From contig CM047428.1 in the NCBI GenBank assembly GCA_026168455.1, positions 20,178,759 through 20,242,758 on the forward strand: a stretch of 64,000 nt of DNA, read 5' to 3'. The notes under the pieces were generated by a model that did no database searches, was not told the origin of the DNA, and saw only the letters and a program-made list of their open reading frames with translations. Positions 38,001 to 51,540 of the stretch are shown in pieces (the stretch's first letter is position 1; every line of letters begins with the position of its first letter). A program made the translations under genes and the position numbers. The stretch comes from Theocolax elegans. Its lineage: Eukaryota > Arthropoda > Insecta > Hymenoptera > Cerocephalidae.

Positions 38001-38254
38001 CAGAAAATATTTGAATAAAAATTTCCTGAAGTGAATTTATAGAAATGCATATTGACAGAAAAAAATGGAATTGAATAAATATACCCAATTTTATTATTTC
38101 TTAAATAAGGGAAAATTTATTGAATAGATTTAAATTAACATTTATCAACAAGAGATTAAAAATGCTTAAATAAGGGAAAAAAAATTGTACCCAACGAATA
38201 TTGATTTATCTTAATTAAATACGTGGTAATTTAATTGAATAAGGATATATTTAA

Positions 38255-38704
38255 GGGGACACCAAAGTCAAGTTGTATCCTCCCTACCTTACCAGCTTCA
38301 AAAGTCACGTAAAATTAGTTATATTAAAAAAAGGACGATAATTTATGCAAATTGAGGAGAACAGTCTCTTTCTTTTATTAATAACCTATCTCAGTTCAAA
38401 ATTTGAAGCAAAAATATTGTTCGGTTTTCGAGTAATCCTTGACCAAAATGTATGATAATTTCGTGCAATTTGAGGTTATACGCTCGACTAATTAAAAGTC
38501 ATCTCAAGATCTTTGGTAAGAAATTTCTATCTAAACTTGTCAATATTTTTGATTCATATTTTAAGACAGATATATTATTAATAAAGGAAGGGGACTGTTC
38601 TCTCAGATTTACGTAAATTAACTTTCTTTTTTAATTTTAACCAATTTTATGTGATTTTCGAGGTCGGTAAGGTAAGAAGGATAAGACTTGGCTTTGGCAC
38701 CCCG
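38255..38704. mobile_element. TTAA-flanked MITE (copy 2 of the 31.6-kb family)
   Basis: TTAA at 38251-38254 and 38705-38708 flank GGGGACACCAAAGTCAAG at the left and CTTGGCTTTGGCACCCCG at the right. TACCTTACC/GGTAAGGTA follow inward. It is about 450 bp with no transposase frame. TTAA targets suggest a piggyBac-group source. Confidence 0.85.
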
Positions 38705-39599
38705 TTAATTTTATTCGAATTCACCAATAAATTCTTGATTCAAATTAATCCAAAAATCGTTTTGTGTAATAAATGTTTTTACCAGCACATCACTAAATTT
38801 TCATTATCCGCACGTAGATCTATATTTGTGAAATAAATAAAAAATTGTCGAATAAAAATTAACCTCAAAATAATACGACACTTTCTACGAAAGTTTGCAT
38901 CCTCAATGAAGATGACAAATAGTAATACACACTCATATTAGCACCTAAAAAAATAAGGTTAACGCTCTCCGAAAACAAGGTCAATTGATGCCATAAACCC
39001 AAGGTTCAAACACGGAAGCAAGGTCATCATCAAAAATAATTACCCTCAGTTATAATTATTAATCAAATAATCAACAGTATATCATCACAAATATTTATAT
39101 TTTCTCTATATTACTTCTTCGTATATTAAAATTAAAAAAAATATTTATCTTATATTAAACAGTAAAATAAAACATCAAACTGTTTTAGACATTTCAAATA
39201 GGATAATCGAAGAATGTTAAAATCAAAAACGAAGTGCAGTATAGACGCGCGTATAAAGCGCTCGGATCCACCGCAGTATATACGAAAGAAGAAATAATTG
39301 AATCGTCGAATCGAATCGAGAGCAACGAGATACATCGAAGCCTAGATCTCGAGGTCGTAAAACTATAACCTCTTCCGTAAATTAGACGCAAGGGAATCAC
39401 GAACGTAATATCTTTTTCTCTTATCATCCCGTCTATATATAAAACACCTTTTGACAAATATTAAAAATCATGATCCTCTTATATTTTTTTTCTCCTTATA
39501 TTTTCGTACACAACTTTTTTTTCCGTTTTGCTTTTGAGGTTACTAATTGGAGATTCAAACGGAGCATAAAAATATCTATATTTAAGACACACAGTATCG

Positions 39600-39625
39600 T
39601 ATATATATATATATATATATATATA
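39600..39625. repeat. (TA)n microsatellite
   Basis: A run of about 26 bases of TA between a T-rich stretch and a GC-richer patch (39630-39670). Confidence 0.9.
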
Positions 39626-40189
39626 CACGTTACCGTGAAAGACGAAGTCCGACGTGACGCGAAGAAACGACGCTAATTAAATAACCTTAAAATCCATTGT
39701 CGGTGAAAGAAAATATTGTTTTCCAACCTAACTTTATTTATACACATGGAAATTCGTAATTTTTTTTTTCGCAGTGAATTTTAAACATTCGCTCACTTCG
39801 CACGTGCACCATTTATAAAGTTAGATCAAAAGGCATTGATCGTTTTGCCGCGGCTGCTGTGGCTTGGACGTATTATATACACTCATACGTACCTCGATAA
39901 CGTCCAAAAATAATACAATGTGTGTGGAGGAAACTCGGAAAATTGAAATGTTTGAAAATTGCATATTCCGAGGTATTTAATGCTTATTGGGTTGTCCGAC
40001 ATAAAGAAAAAAAAATAGTTTAGTAAATACGAAACGTTATGTATGTAATTTTTTTTGGAGCGCAATAATTAAAATTTAGTTTATAAATTGTAATCACTCC
40101 AGTTGCATTGTCGTAACTCGTGATCTGCTGTGTATTTGTATTTGTATGTGAAAAATCTGCACATTCGGTATTTGAATCAAATTATGAGT

Positions 40190-41690
40190 TATGAAATTAG
40201 AATTCATCAGTCAGCATCGAATCGAAGTGGAATGCTTAATTAGAATTAGCATCAAATTAAAGTTCATAACGACTAGTGTCAACATTGAATTGTAGTGAAA
40301 TATTGAATTAAAATCAAATATCGAATTAAAATTCATAGCAGTTTTAGAGTCAACATTGAATTATAATGAAATATTGAATTTTAGTCAGAATTGTATTACA
40401 ATCAAATATCGCTTGAAGTAAATATCCAATAACATTATAAACATCGAAATAATCTCAGCATTGAATACAAATTTTTAATCATAGTTTAATATCCAATTGC
40501 AGTTGGCATAAAAATTAAGTTAAATATTGAATAAAAGCTAGTACATTATCGGAATCAGTCTTATTGAAATAGATTCAATCAATTTAATAAATTTTGAATT
40601 ATTCGAATGTTGATTTCGAGCGACAAGTGAAGTAATCAGCGTAGAATTAGAGTCACCATTCAATTAAACTGAATATCGAATCTGATTCAGCCATGAGTTA
40701 GAATCAAACATTAAATTAGTTAAATATCCAAGAAGACTCATCAATATCGAATTTGAGTTAGAATTTATATAGAATTAGATTCAAAGTTGGAATGCAATCA
40801 ACATCAAATCAGAGGCAACATTGAATCAGAGTATGCGTCAAATTAATTTCAAATATAATCAATTTTAAATTATAGCCGAATGTTGATTTGGAATTAATAT
40901 TCAATTATCGAATTAAAACAAATGGCTGAATTTGGGCTATATAAAATTAATTAGAGTCAACATTGAATTGAAGGAAATATTGCAACGAAATATAAATAAG
41001 AATTTACTAATAATAAAGACATATAGATTAAACACTATCATATTAGAATTAACATCAATTGTGAGAAATATCGAATTAGCCTTACACAATGTTGGGTACA
41101 GAGCAGGCATGGAATCAAAGTCAACATGGAATTAGAGTAAATATGCAATTATAGTCTACATTGAAAAAGAGTCAGAATTGAATGAAAGTCAACACTCAAT
41201 TAAAACAACATAGAATTTAATAGTCAACATGTAATTAGATCCAACATGTTGATTGACATAAACGTAATATTTAAGTCAACGTTGAATGAAAGTCAACATT
41301 CGATTATAGTAAACGTCAAATTAAAGTCAGCAATAAATTAGAATCAGCATCAAATTTCAGTAACCACTGTAATAGAGACAGCATTGAATTTAGAGTCATT
41401 AGTATGGCGTGAACGTCAAATTAAAATCAGTACTTAATTATAGTAAACGTTAATTAAAGTCAACATCTAGTTTTAGACAACGTCAAATTCAAATCAGCAT
41501 TGAATAACAATCATCATTAAATTTCAGTCAACATTGAATTGAGTGAAACATCGAATTAAAATCAGCATCGATACATAGAGTTAACTTCACATTAATATCA
41601 ATTATCGAGCAGTACACAGTCAATTTCAAATAAAAGTTAAATATCGTCAACATTGAATTAGACTCGGTTATAAATTCGACTTAACGATTT
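40190..41690. repeat. Diverged 17-bp tandem satellite, about 1.5 kb
   Basis: Units such as AGTCAACATTGAATTAA recur throughout. In the clearest part (about 41274-41400) successive units AGTCAACGTTGAATGAA, AGTCAACATTCGATTAT, AGTAAACGTCAAATTAA, AGTCAGCAATAAATTAG and AATCAGCATCAAATTTC are each exactly 17 bases. Elsewhere units are lost or have shifted length. No coding frame persists across the array. Confidence 0.8.
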
Positions 41691-42396
41691 CGGAATAACC
41701 GCTGACACAGTAAGTGTTAAAATATACAAGTAATATCTGTATAAATAGAGTTAAAAAATAGAAACATAAATTTGTCAATGAAGGAAGAAGTACTCGAGAA
41801 ATATAATGTTAAAAAAATGGTATTAGCTACAGACGGTAAAAGAGTCATCATCTCGTTAAAAATCGAAAGATCATTCGTTTGTTATTAGAACGGGTGAGGC
41901 GCGATAAATATATTACGTGCTTGATTATTATGCTATAAAACGATCATAGCGTCGATTGGTATGGAACTCGAGCACGTTTCGAGTGGTTTATGCGATTTTA
42001 TGATTCCCGTTTATTACGTCTTCATTTACCCTGTTCACACACACACACGCATATATATGTATACACAACGATTTACGTTTCTTCTTACACAACAGTCGTT
42101 TGGGTAAATGAAATCTCCTGGTTCGTATGTACGCCCATGGTGTTGTTATACGCGAGAAAAAAAGGTATTGTAAATAAAAACTATTTGGATGAATGCTAAA
42201 GTTTTTTTAAATTATGGTGGTTATAACAACATCCTAGTGTAGCGTAATTGAAAATAAAAGCAGCGTTTTGCTTAATTTTTTTTAATTATGGTATTTTTCT
42301 TTATTAATTTATCTGTTATTTAATTGTAATAATAATCGAGATTTTTTTTAATAAATATGTAATATTTTTCTTTTAGATCAGAAGAGTGTGGAACAG

Positions 42397-42800
42397 TGGG
42401 TGGAGTCCGATTTGTCGAAGGTTCATTCAAAATGTGTACGATATTTCGAACCGAGAAAATAGAATGATCATTATTTCGAAAATAATGAAATCGTCAGATA
42501 TTTGGTATTAGGTGGAATATTTCGAATTCCAAATAGTAGATAAATAATTTTCAACATCATTGTCTGTTATCAAGGTTTTAACAGACAAATATTATAAAAG
42601 TTATTTCTCTACACTATAAAATTCGAATATTCGGAACAAATATATAAAAAATGAAGAATGCATTATTTTCGAAATTCTGATCTTTTTATTTCTCTTGGTT
42701 AAATAATAAAAGTGCATTTCTAATTTTTGACATTCGAAACAATGCACACATTTTGAATGAGCTTTCGACAAATCCAACTCCTCCCGGAACAGTTTTTTCA
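42397..42800. mobile_element. Inverted-repeat element
   Basis: GATTTGTCGAAGGTTCATTC then AAAATGTGTAC at about 42410-42440 is inverted at about 42745-42775 as GCACACATTTTGAATGAGCT then TTCGACAAATC. Further inward, TTATTTCGAAAATAATG and CATTATTTTCGAAAT also pair. The TTTTAG before 42378 looks like an acceptor, but its frame stops and the region is repeat-derived. Confidence 0.65.
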
Positions 42801-43139
42801 ACATTATGATGTTATTTTTTTAGATAGAATTGTGTATAGATAAATTATGGCGTATGGCACATTTTTCGAACCAAAAAACCAAAAAGAAAATTTTTAATAA
42901 TTATGGTTTCTTTTAACCAAAAACTAGGAATACTTATAATCGTTATTAAAAATAATTATTAGAAAAACATGGTGTATTTTGACCAATACCTCTTCAAAAA
43001 CTAACAAAAACTATTGTATCGTCAACTAAAAACAGTATGATAAGAATATTTTTAAATGAAATTATGGTGTTTTTTGTAAAATTATTTTTTAAAATAAATT
43101 ATCGCGCTTTATACCCTTCATAACGTATATATCCTTACG

Positions 43140-43330
43140 GATTTACCCTCACTCCTCTGAAAAACAAATCACCGGCGCTCTCTCTATTTTTGTGCTTGCG
43201 GCGGACGGATCGCACAAAGATTTGGGCTAAGCATCAGTCGTTGCCGGCGAGCTATTTCAAACGTACACCCCTCGTCGTATATATGAATGAGACGTGCTCC
43301 GATAACTCAGTTTTCTCTGTTTACATCCTC
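43140..43330 (+). promoter_or_regulatory. GC-richer island, possible alternative promoter
   Basis: The island holds TGCTTGCGGCGGACGGATCG and CATCAGTCGTTGCCGGCGAG. The latter contains an initiator-like TCAGTCG at 43234-43240. The 63-codon frame at 43190-43381 has no domain and no strong donor after it. Confidence 0.25.
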
Positions 43331-44779
43331 GAGCAAATTTTTTTTTCATATAAAAGTGAAGTGAATTTTATTTATGTGTGATTAAGGATAATTATTAAAA
43401 AAATATACAATTTTTTGTTTTTAATTAGAAAAGGTAAAGACATTTTTTTTTAATTGAAGTTTCGGAGTTGGAGATGATTATTGATTGTTTAAACTCGTGT
43501 AGTGAAATTTATGTTATGTGGTATTAAAAATAATTATTTTAAAAAATTATGGATATCTTTGATAGATATAGTTTCATTTTTTCTTCTTAGAAAGGATTTT
43601 TATCAAAGTGAGAAAAATTGAAGTTAGAGGTAATTTTTTATTTTTTGAAGGTTTTTCCTTTTTATTACATCAAAAGAACAGATCGTTTCACAGTAGATTC
43701 GAATCTTTAATTTTTATTTAATTAAAATTATTCAATTTTTTGTTTACCGATTGTTTTCTTGCAATATTTTTTTTATTAAACTCATAAACCACATTGTTCA
43801 GTAAAAAATCCTTCGAATCGACAAAAATTGTTTGATTAAAATAGTGTAGTTAAACTTTTTTATGTCAATTACTTCTTAATTCATATTATATTAATAAAAA
43901 AATTTTGTCCTTTAAAATCGGGTCATATTCGTTCCGAACAATTCCGAGTAAAATCGGTGTAAAGTCGAAAAATATTCCAATTAACAGTCGTCGACGTGTA
44001 CATCTGTGAAAGTATATTAAAAATTTATTCAACTATGAGAAAATGTGCACGTGGTCGGTAGGGTTAACAAAACAATAAATCAAACGACGAGCATGGATTT
44101 TCGTCGAGAGAAAGAACATTTATTGCTTATCTTTCCTTCGACACGTACTTTTGCGCGTTGGGCTCAAATAATTTTCTATTTTTTCAAATAAATTATTATT
44201 TATTCTTAGAGCGCCAGAAAATTTTTTGTGACTTTTCTCATCTTTTTGTTCGTGTATTTACAATGTGCGTATCGACGTTTATTTTCGAATGCGCGCGATT
44301 TCCATCGACGCATTATAAATTATAAAATTTAGTGAAACATATATATGTACATGTATGTTGGCGCACGTGTTATGTGCGCGTATGTATGTGTATATATAAT
44401 TGAGCTACATACAGTGAAAGTAAACAAAGCTCGATTGAACACGTGTGTTTCTTTCTTAAACACGAGGTTCCTCTGTGTGTGTGTATTTGTGTAATATTTC
44501 AAGCGTGTATATATGCGAATACATTGCAAAATTGCAGTAAGATAATGTTTTTTTTTTATTTGTTTTGGGTCGATGAAAGTGATGTTGTGTTACAAAACAC
44601 ATAGTTGGTTTTTTTGGTTTTAGGTTATGCGATTCTATTGTATACTTATACTATTTCAATATAATTTTTTTAATTTTACATATACGTGGAAGTTTTGAAG
44701 ATTAAAAAATAGTTTTGTTAGGTTATTTATTATTTTACTGAAAATTGAGGTTAGGTGAAATTATATAATGTAGACATAA

Positions 44780-44970
44780 ATTAGGAATCTGTTTAGATGT
44801 TCAGGTCACCTTTCGTATGCCCAAACACCGAAACCGAATGTTCCACACCTTCCGCTCACGTTGTCAAGTGTGAAAAACACCTAACCGATCCCGAAACCCG
44901 CACAAGAATGGTGTCACCCACCCAAGTGCCAACCGCACTCAGTGCTGCTTTTTACTTTTAATCAATTAAA
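44780..44970. promoter_or_regulatory. GC-richer non-coding island with homeodomain-like sites
   Basis: It contains ACACCGAAACCGAATGTTCC and CACCCAAGTGCCAACCGCAC, then TTTTAATCAATTAAAATCAA at 44957-44976 with overlapping TAATCA/AATTA words. No frame is supported. An intronic enhancer is possible but unproven. Confidence 0.25.
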
Positions 44971-45109
44971 ATCAATTATATGTAGTTTTAGAATTTTTTT
45001 ATTATCTAAATTTTAGAACGTTAATTGGTCAGAAGAAATTACGGTCACTAAATAATCATTGTTGATCGAATGGTTGAACATACAAAATTATTATTTGTAC
45101 AATAAACAC

Positions 45110-45180
45110 GGAATAATCAATAAAATTTTTGGCGCAAAATTTAAATTTCTAAAGTGACTTTGGCGTCATCAGTTACTCAT
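45110..45180. repeat. Fragment of the repeat duplicated at 16.4-17.5 kb
   Basis: AATAATCAATAAAATTTTTG then GCGCAAAATTTAAATTTCTA then AAG and, further on, GTCATC closely follow the order seen at about 16590-16645 and 17204-17262 (AATAATCAATAACATTGTTG then GCGCGAAAATTAAA). This shows the duplicated unit is, at least partly, a dispersed repeat. Confidence 0.6.
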
Positions 45181-46144
45181 TATTGGTCGAAAGGAATTAT
45201 GGTGACTAATAGGACATTTCTTGTCAAATGGAATCATAGACGATCATTTATTATTATTGGTTAAAAAAAATTATAGATTGTCGATAATTTTCTATCAAAC
45301 GAATTTATTAACGCGAATTCGACATTTTCAAACTATTTGAATTACGGACATTTTTTAATTTGTTTTTATCGCTTTGCGAGTGAACGTAATAAAAAATTAA
45401 TATTTCAAAAAGGAGATTTTCTGTTATTTTTTATAACAAGAAATAATTTAAGTATAATAAAAAACATAATTTTAAAAAATTGTGTGACTGCATTAAATGT
45501 AATTGATAATTCTATATAGTAAATGATTATAAGGAATTATGGACTAGTAGAAATTAGGTATATTCCAAGAATTATAGTAATTTAGATTATAATCTATAGT
45601 AATTTTTTACTGGAAAACTACTAATTTTTCCTCAGGTTTGTCAGTCTGTGACAATCTTCACTAAAACTACAGTAATTTTTAATCTAAACTTTGGCTCAGT
45701 GTATGAATTAGTTATTCAATAAATTACCTACTACCATTATAGTTTATTACATAGCATTATATAGATTATTGGTCAATTTATGTCAAATTATTGGTTAATA
45801 TCGTATCGGACGGATATTTTCAAACTATTGGTAATTCTTTTTAATCGAATATGTACACGCAGACTTTTCCTTATACCTTGATGAATTTGGTCGTGTACAA
45901 ATTGTTGCCTAATTAATTCTGCTAAATATATAATACAGTTTTAATCAAATGGATTTTTTTTATTTTTAACAATATTTTTAAACAATTATACTTATAATTA
46001 TATACATTCAATTATATAAAATATGAGCGCGGTATAAAATGTGTAGGAGAAATGCACATCTTTTTATACAATGTGAAAACATAACCTCAAACCAGTGATG
46101 AGAATTTCCCGGAAGGTTTTTACGCTCGTATATAATATAACATA

Positions 46145-46440
46145 AAATGTATGTGTGTGTGCGGGTGTATCAACTATCCGAAGGAAACTTATATATACGT
46201 CATGGGCGCGTATACTTCAGGTCACTTTCATTGTCAACAATTCCACCCTCGCTTTCTCCTTATTGCATCATCGTATTTTGTACACGACTTTCCTCTTTTC
46301 TTTTTCCCTCTCTCTCTTTGTGTATACCCCCCGGTTTCTCTCGCTCGTTACAACCATTATATACGCACATTTTCCATCTTAATTTACGTGGCGACGCGAA
46401 GTGATATACTTGTAATTCACGAGAGTTGTACGTATGATAA
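46145..46440 (+). promoter_or_regulatory. GC- and CT-richer island
   Basis: Three overlapping plus-strand frames and one minus-strand frame of 75-99 codons cross this patch. None has a domain, consistent start context or flanking splice pair. I read it as compositional and not coding. A regulatory role is possible. Confidence 0.2.
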
Positions 46441-46748
46441 TTACACGTAATTTTGACGGATCGTACATGAGTACGAGATTTTATTTTCTTTTTGTTTTGC
46501 AAGAGGAAGCAGTGCGATGTACTGAGTGATGTGACGGGTTTTGAAAAAATTTAGGTGTGTTCAGATAAAAAACGTTCAGATCGAGAATTTTTGGGTATAT
46601 AGCTCAAACGGTTGATCGAAGAAAAAGGGATGCGCAGGTCAAAACGTCACTGTGTATAAATGTCGTTAAATTAAATAGGAATGTTATAATTATATTTATT
46701 CATACACCCAGGTTACGTTTTTTATTTGAAAGGGCTGTTTTTTTTTGT

Positions 46749-46956
46749 ATACACGGAGAAAAAAATTCTAGTAAAAATTACAATATTGTTTGATAAAAGA
46801 GAGTCAGGCTTGACAAATTATACAAATTACTATTTTGTTATAGGAAAATTTACGAGACTTGTAGTAAATATTAATAGATGTAGTAAATTGTTTAAAAAAA
46901 TAGTAATTTTTATCATTTGACAAGTCTGTCTCCTTGTTACTGAACAACATTTTATG
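46749..46956. mobile_element. Truncated copy of the CACNGAGAAAAA MITE family
   Basis: The left end TACACGGAGAAAAAAATTCT then AGTAAAAATTACAATATTG matches the element at 14111-14344. The right arm carries TTGACAAGTCTGTCTCC but departs at about 46956 without restoring the terminal repeat, so this copy is broken on the right. Confidence 0.75.
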
Positions 46957-47019
46957 CAAACTAAAAATAGAACCTAAATTAACAATTTTAGTTTTGGTTA
47001 TACCTAAAATTTTATTAAA

Positions 47020-48100
47020 TTAAGGGGATGTCGGACCCTCAAAAAAGGTATGTGTTAATATAAAATGGGTTATTATTTTCAAAAACCAGGCAACGTTAGG
47101 CTCTTGTATTTGCTTTAAACAATATGTATGATGTTTTTTAGATTTTTGAATTGTTAATATCAATGTAAATATTTGTGTTAGAAATTGTGCTTATTAAATT
47201 ACCGACCAACTCTTGTTTACTTAAAATTAATGCAAAAAATTATTTTTTTCAAAAAAGTCGCAACGTCAAACCCTATGTTATGTTTCAAAGTATATTTATG
47301 AATTTTTTCAGATTTTTAGTTTCATATTTTAAATATAATTCTTGAGTTGAGATAGGTAGATCCCTGCAATCGTCTAGATGTCTTTCGATCATTTCGGGTT
47401 ATTTATAAACAAATCCTGAAGATAAGTTCAAAACATTTGATTAGAGATTTATTTCTGAAATTTGGAAAATAAACTGTAGGTTAAGACATGGCTAAAAAAT
47501 AAACGTAAAACGTAATTATTCATTGATAGTTTTCAAACCGTTTGAGCTATTCGAACCAACCAAAATTCAAATGGAAACTCTCGATATACGAGGTTTAAAG
47601 TTCAACTCTAAGAAATGCCACTAGAAATTTATTGCAACTTCATTAATCACAAAATTTTCATTCGTTTTTTAAAACAAAAAGAAACTTTCCATGTCCTTCA
47701 TAAATTCTATATAAAAGTCGCACAATTCGACTAACTCTTTGCCTTTAAAATTTCCTAAGTAAATAAATTGATTTTTTCTTAAAAAAAAAATTTCGTTCCA
47801 TAACCTCCAAATTCCCATAAAGTATGTACCTTGTATGACTATCAAATTCGACGCACATGTATGTAATGTATATAAAGAAAAATCTAAGTGAGTCAGCGTT
47901 CCTTTTCCCTCCGCTTATATACGGCGCGCACCCAAGAAGAAGAAAAAAAAAAGAACACCGCGACAGTGCCGCTCTTCCTCAAACGAGCCCCGTAAACCTA
48001 ACCGACCGGACGCGTAATATACACTCGATTTTTGTGCTTTATGAATGAACCGACATATATAATTTTCCGTGTGCGCGCGCGCCTGTGTTGTAACAATCAG
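47020..48100. other. AT-rich intron DNA ending in a GC-richer patch
   Basis: TTAAGGGGATGTCGGACCCTC at 47021 resembles the end of a TTAA-type element, but no partner end was found. 47890-48090 is GC-richer (TACGGCGCGCACCC, GCGCGCGCCTGTG). Its 63-codon frame has no domain. Confidence 0.35.
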
Positions 48101-50680
48101 TGTTTATAATTTGTATTTTTGTTTCTAATTTTCGTAAATGAAAACAAAAGAATTTATTTTATTTTCTAATATATAGAACAACGCTAGTTTCTTTATTACG
48201 ACGACGATCTGCGTGGGCGCTATAAATACAATTTTCAAAATCATGGAAATATTTTATTTAAATGATAATTCTCCACTTTTTATTTTTATATGAGATGTAA
48301 ATTAAAAAAATAAATATATTCTTTGTAGATATCAGTAATTTAAAAATTTTTTACTTTGTGTGTTATATAACGAAAAATTTGGATAACTTACCGTGACAGT
48401 GAGGTGAAAAAAAGAAGAACAAAAAAAAATAGTGCGTGGTGATATTGCAACGAGGAGAGAGATAGAGAGAAATAGAGAGGGAAAATATGTGTTACGCACG
48501 TATCGTCTTCACAATGGAGTAATAAAATGTTCAACCTTGCCAAGATACGAGTGATAATGTGTAGAATTTACGAAGATTAGCGATGCCTTATCCTATATAC
48601 GTTCCACAGTTCATGGTAATCGAATATTTTAGTACCTTTTTTTTATTAATAAACATCAATGATAATAATAATCATTGATAAAAATGTCTTTTTTTATTTA
48701 AAATAATAATTTAACTTTTGGTAATATCATGGTTTTCCGTTTTGAAATTTGAGCGAAAAATTATTTTCTTATATAGTTATACATATGTAATATGTAGAGA
48801 TATGGACGTGACGCTAAAGTGATACATTGGAGAATGTTTGAAATGTAATCGTATAATAATTAAAATTAAATAATCACGAATGAATCATTACTAGTCGTTT
48901 ACGAATATTATTTTCTTAGATTCGTTGTGACGAGGCAGCAGAAATTTAACCTTATTTTCTAAGCACGTACGAGCAATCAGTGTTTTCAGTGGCTCGGCAA
49001 TTAGCCATTTGTTTCTTAAAACGTACATAGGGAGCTGATAACACGATAGGAAAGAAAATATTTTTTTTTATCCTTGAGATTCTTGATGTTTTTGTATTGT
49101 TTAGTAGATTTATATATTAATAAGTATTATTTCGTAAACGATATTTCAGTTTGAACAAAAAATGAATTTTTTGTATTTTCTAATTTTAATTTACCCGCGC
49201 TCTCAAAATTTCAAATTTCCCGCGTTTTGAATTTTCCTTTATTCTGATGAACAACGAACAATTTATTTTTTTACAATGTTGGACATAAATTATTGGTATA
49301 TATATTATGGTTTAAGTTATTATTATTTATTATTTATATGTGTTAGGTGATTGTTTTAAACAATTCTAGCCTATAAAACTGTTTTAATTTTTTAAAAAAA
49401 GTGGTTCCAGTATGTGAATGAACCCAATTAATTAAAATATATATAGTTCATAGGTTAATGTTAGGATATGATTTTCTCTATTTCCACTTTTACCGAAGCA
49501 CATATTTTTAATACTTAGAAGTCCCAAACTCAAAAGCTTGGGATATGATTCGATCGTTTTGTATATATCAATTTATGTAAAAATAAAAATAATGATCTTC
49601 GAATTGATTATGTTCAATAATTCATAAGATAAATTGTTTTGAAATCTTCACTAACCTATGATACTTGAATACATTTTAAATACATAATATTTTAGACAAT
49701 GCTTTATCTCTTGTAAATTATTAACTTAATAAAATATTACAATTAAGAAATTATTACGCTCATGCAAAGTTCAACCTTCTCTTTATTTCAACACAATTTA
49801 ATAATCGTCATTCGTTCCAATTTCAAAATTCAAAAATTAAAAGCGCGGGAAATTCGAAATTTAAAAAAGAAAAATTTATTTGTGTACATAATTTGTAGTT
49901 GTTACTAATCACTCCAACGGTGAAACACAGTGGGATAAAATTTCTGCATTCCTTGAATTGCATGTTTGTCAAACGAGATAAATAAGAACGATGTATAAAC
50001 CACAGGGGCATAGTTGGCACCCAGTCCGTTCCTTCTTCATTGCTATGCCATTGAGATCTACGCTATTCCGACAATGCGAACAGAAAATGTGAAAATGACA
50101 AATTGCTAAACATTGTTTTTTGTTCTTGTCTATCAAATTTCTAATACACTTAACTAAAATTTATAAACTATTGATCTCGATCGTATGTGCCTGGATTTAT
50201 GATTTTTATCGATTGCGAAACCGAGAGAGAGAAAACAAAAAAAAACACAAAGTATGGGTGTGGGTCATCCACCCACGCCTCGAATCTGAGGTCACCTTTG
50301 ATGGCTAATCGCAAACTTTGCGCAAAAAAAATTACACGGCTAATTTTATTCGGGTTAAGGATTTCGGTTGTTATACCATCGGAATGAAGGTCCGGATGAT
50401 CTTTCAATTTCTTGGCTCTACGTTTCGACGAGGCTCGCGTAGGTGAGGATCGATCGATCAGTTTTTATTGCTGAAAATTAAGAAAGTAATTTGATTATTT
50501 TGCTGATGATAATGTCGAGGGTACATACTGTTGATGAATTATTATGATAGATCGGTCTTACGGAAATACAACCTCGACTATAGAGTTCGTTTGTTTATTT
50601 ATTTATCGAGAGGCGAAAAATTTCTAATTAGAATGTACGGTGGAGAAGAGGCTGCAACATTATCTCATATAAATTTAATT
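48100..50680. other. AT-rich intron DNA, no gene seen
   Basis: A short ATG frame (48583-48615, MPYPIYVPQFM) ends at a weak donor (ATG|GTAATC) in phase 0, which cannot join the phase-2 junction used by the other exons. A GC-richer patch at 50255-50450 has frames on both strands without domains. Confidence 0.4.
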
Positions 50681-50689
50681 AAAGCAATA

Positions 50690-51540
50690 TAATAAAATTT
50701 ACCATGACAGGAGGGGTTGCCTTAAATATATCAGCTGTTTCAATTTTAAAATAAATATTATCCTGAATTTCATTGTACAAATCACAATGAGAAAGGTCAT
50801 TTTTTAAAATAAAATTTTCTGTTATAACACAGTGAACCTCTGGGTGATGTGATAAAAAAACTTATCAATTTAAAACATATCCTCAAAATGTATACGAATT
50901 ACTTGAATTTAGACAAATTCTTAAAACAAGTATAGGGGATGTTTTCAAATATTATAATCACATTGTCGTGAATTTCACTAAACAAAACATACAGTGAAAA
51001 TTAACCTAAAAAGTTTACATACTGTCACGGTAATTTTGAAAATCAGCCGTACGACAAAAATTAACTTAAAAAGACAAAATATTTTTTTCCTTATTTTGTT
51101 ATGGTAAATATTGATTATAGATCGAACTTATAGGTATGTTTTGTAAAAAAAAAAATAATATAACGAATCAGTCATTCGACAAAAATTAACCTTATGGAAT
51201 GTCGTAATTTTTATCTCGTTGTCATGATAATTTTTACTTTATTAATCAAATATTAATAATTTTTTTAAAAAATCTGTATAAAAAATGAATAAATTAAGCT
51301 TAATAAAGTTTATTTTATTGTTTATTGTTATTTGTTTATTATTATTTTATTGTTTTATTACTCTAAGAATATAGTTTATTTGTTTGTTTATTAACTTAAA
51401 AATTCCTCGAAAATATTATTAGAAAAACCTTCCCTTAAAATTAACCTAAAAATTCACAAGTTTTACCTTTATTTACAGATCCCTCACCAACTTTGTCAAT
51501 CTCTCTTACTTCACCATCACGATAATATTTTTTTTATAAG
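50690..51540. repeat. Degenerate repeat family (GTCACGGTAA...ACAAAAATTAACCTAAAAA)
   Basis: GTCACGGTAATTTT or CATGACAG-type words alternate with ACAAAAATTAACTTAAAAA and ACGAATCAGTCATTCG at about 50700, 50990-51080, 51160-51225 and 51515. The reverse complement (CTTAGGTTAATTTTTGCCG then AACAGCTGATTCGTC) occurs at 55520-55555 and related words at 55483 and 55905. Non-coding and diverged. Confidence 0.5.

Noticed and set aside
42378..42470. Acceptor-like TTTTAG followed by an open frame
   Set aside because: The stretch lies in an inverted-repeat element whose other arm mirrors it.
48583..48615. Possible first exon MPYPIYVPQFM with donor ATG|GTAATC
   Set aside because: Its phase (0) does not fit the phase-2 junction used by the two supported exons, the donor is weak, and many ATGs precede it.
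50168..50407. Opposed frames of 60-80 codons in a GC-richer patch
   Set aside because: No domain, no paired splice sites, and the frames overlap on both strands as expected from composition.
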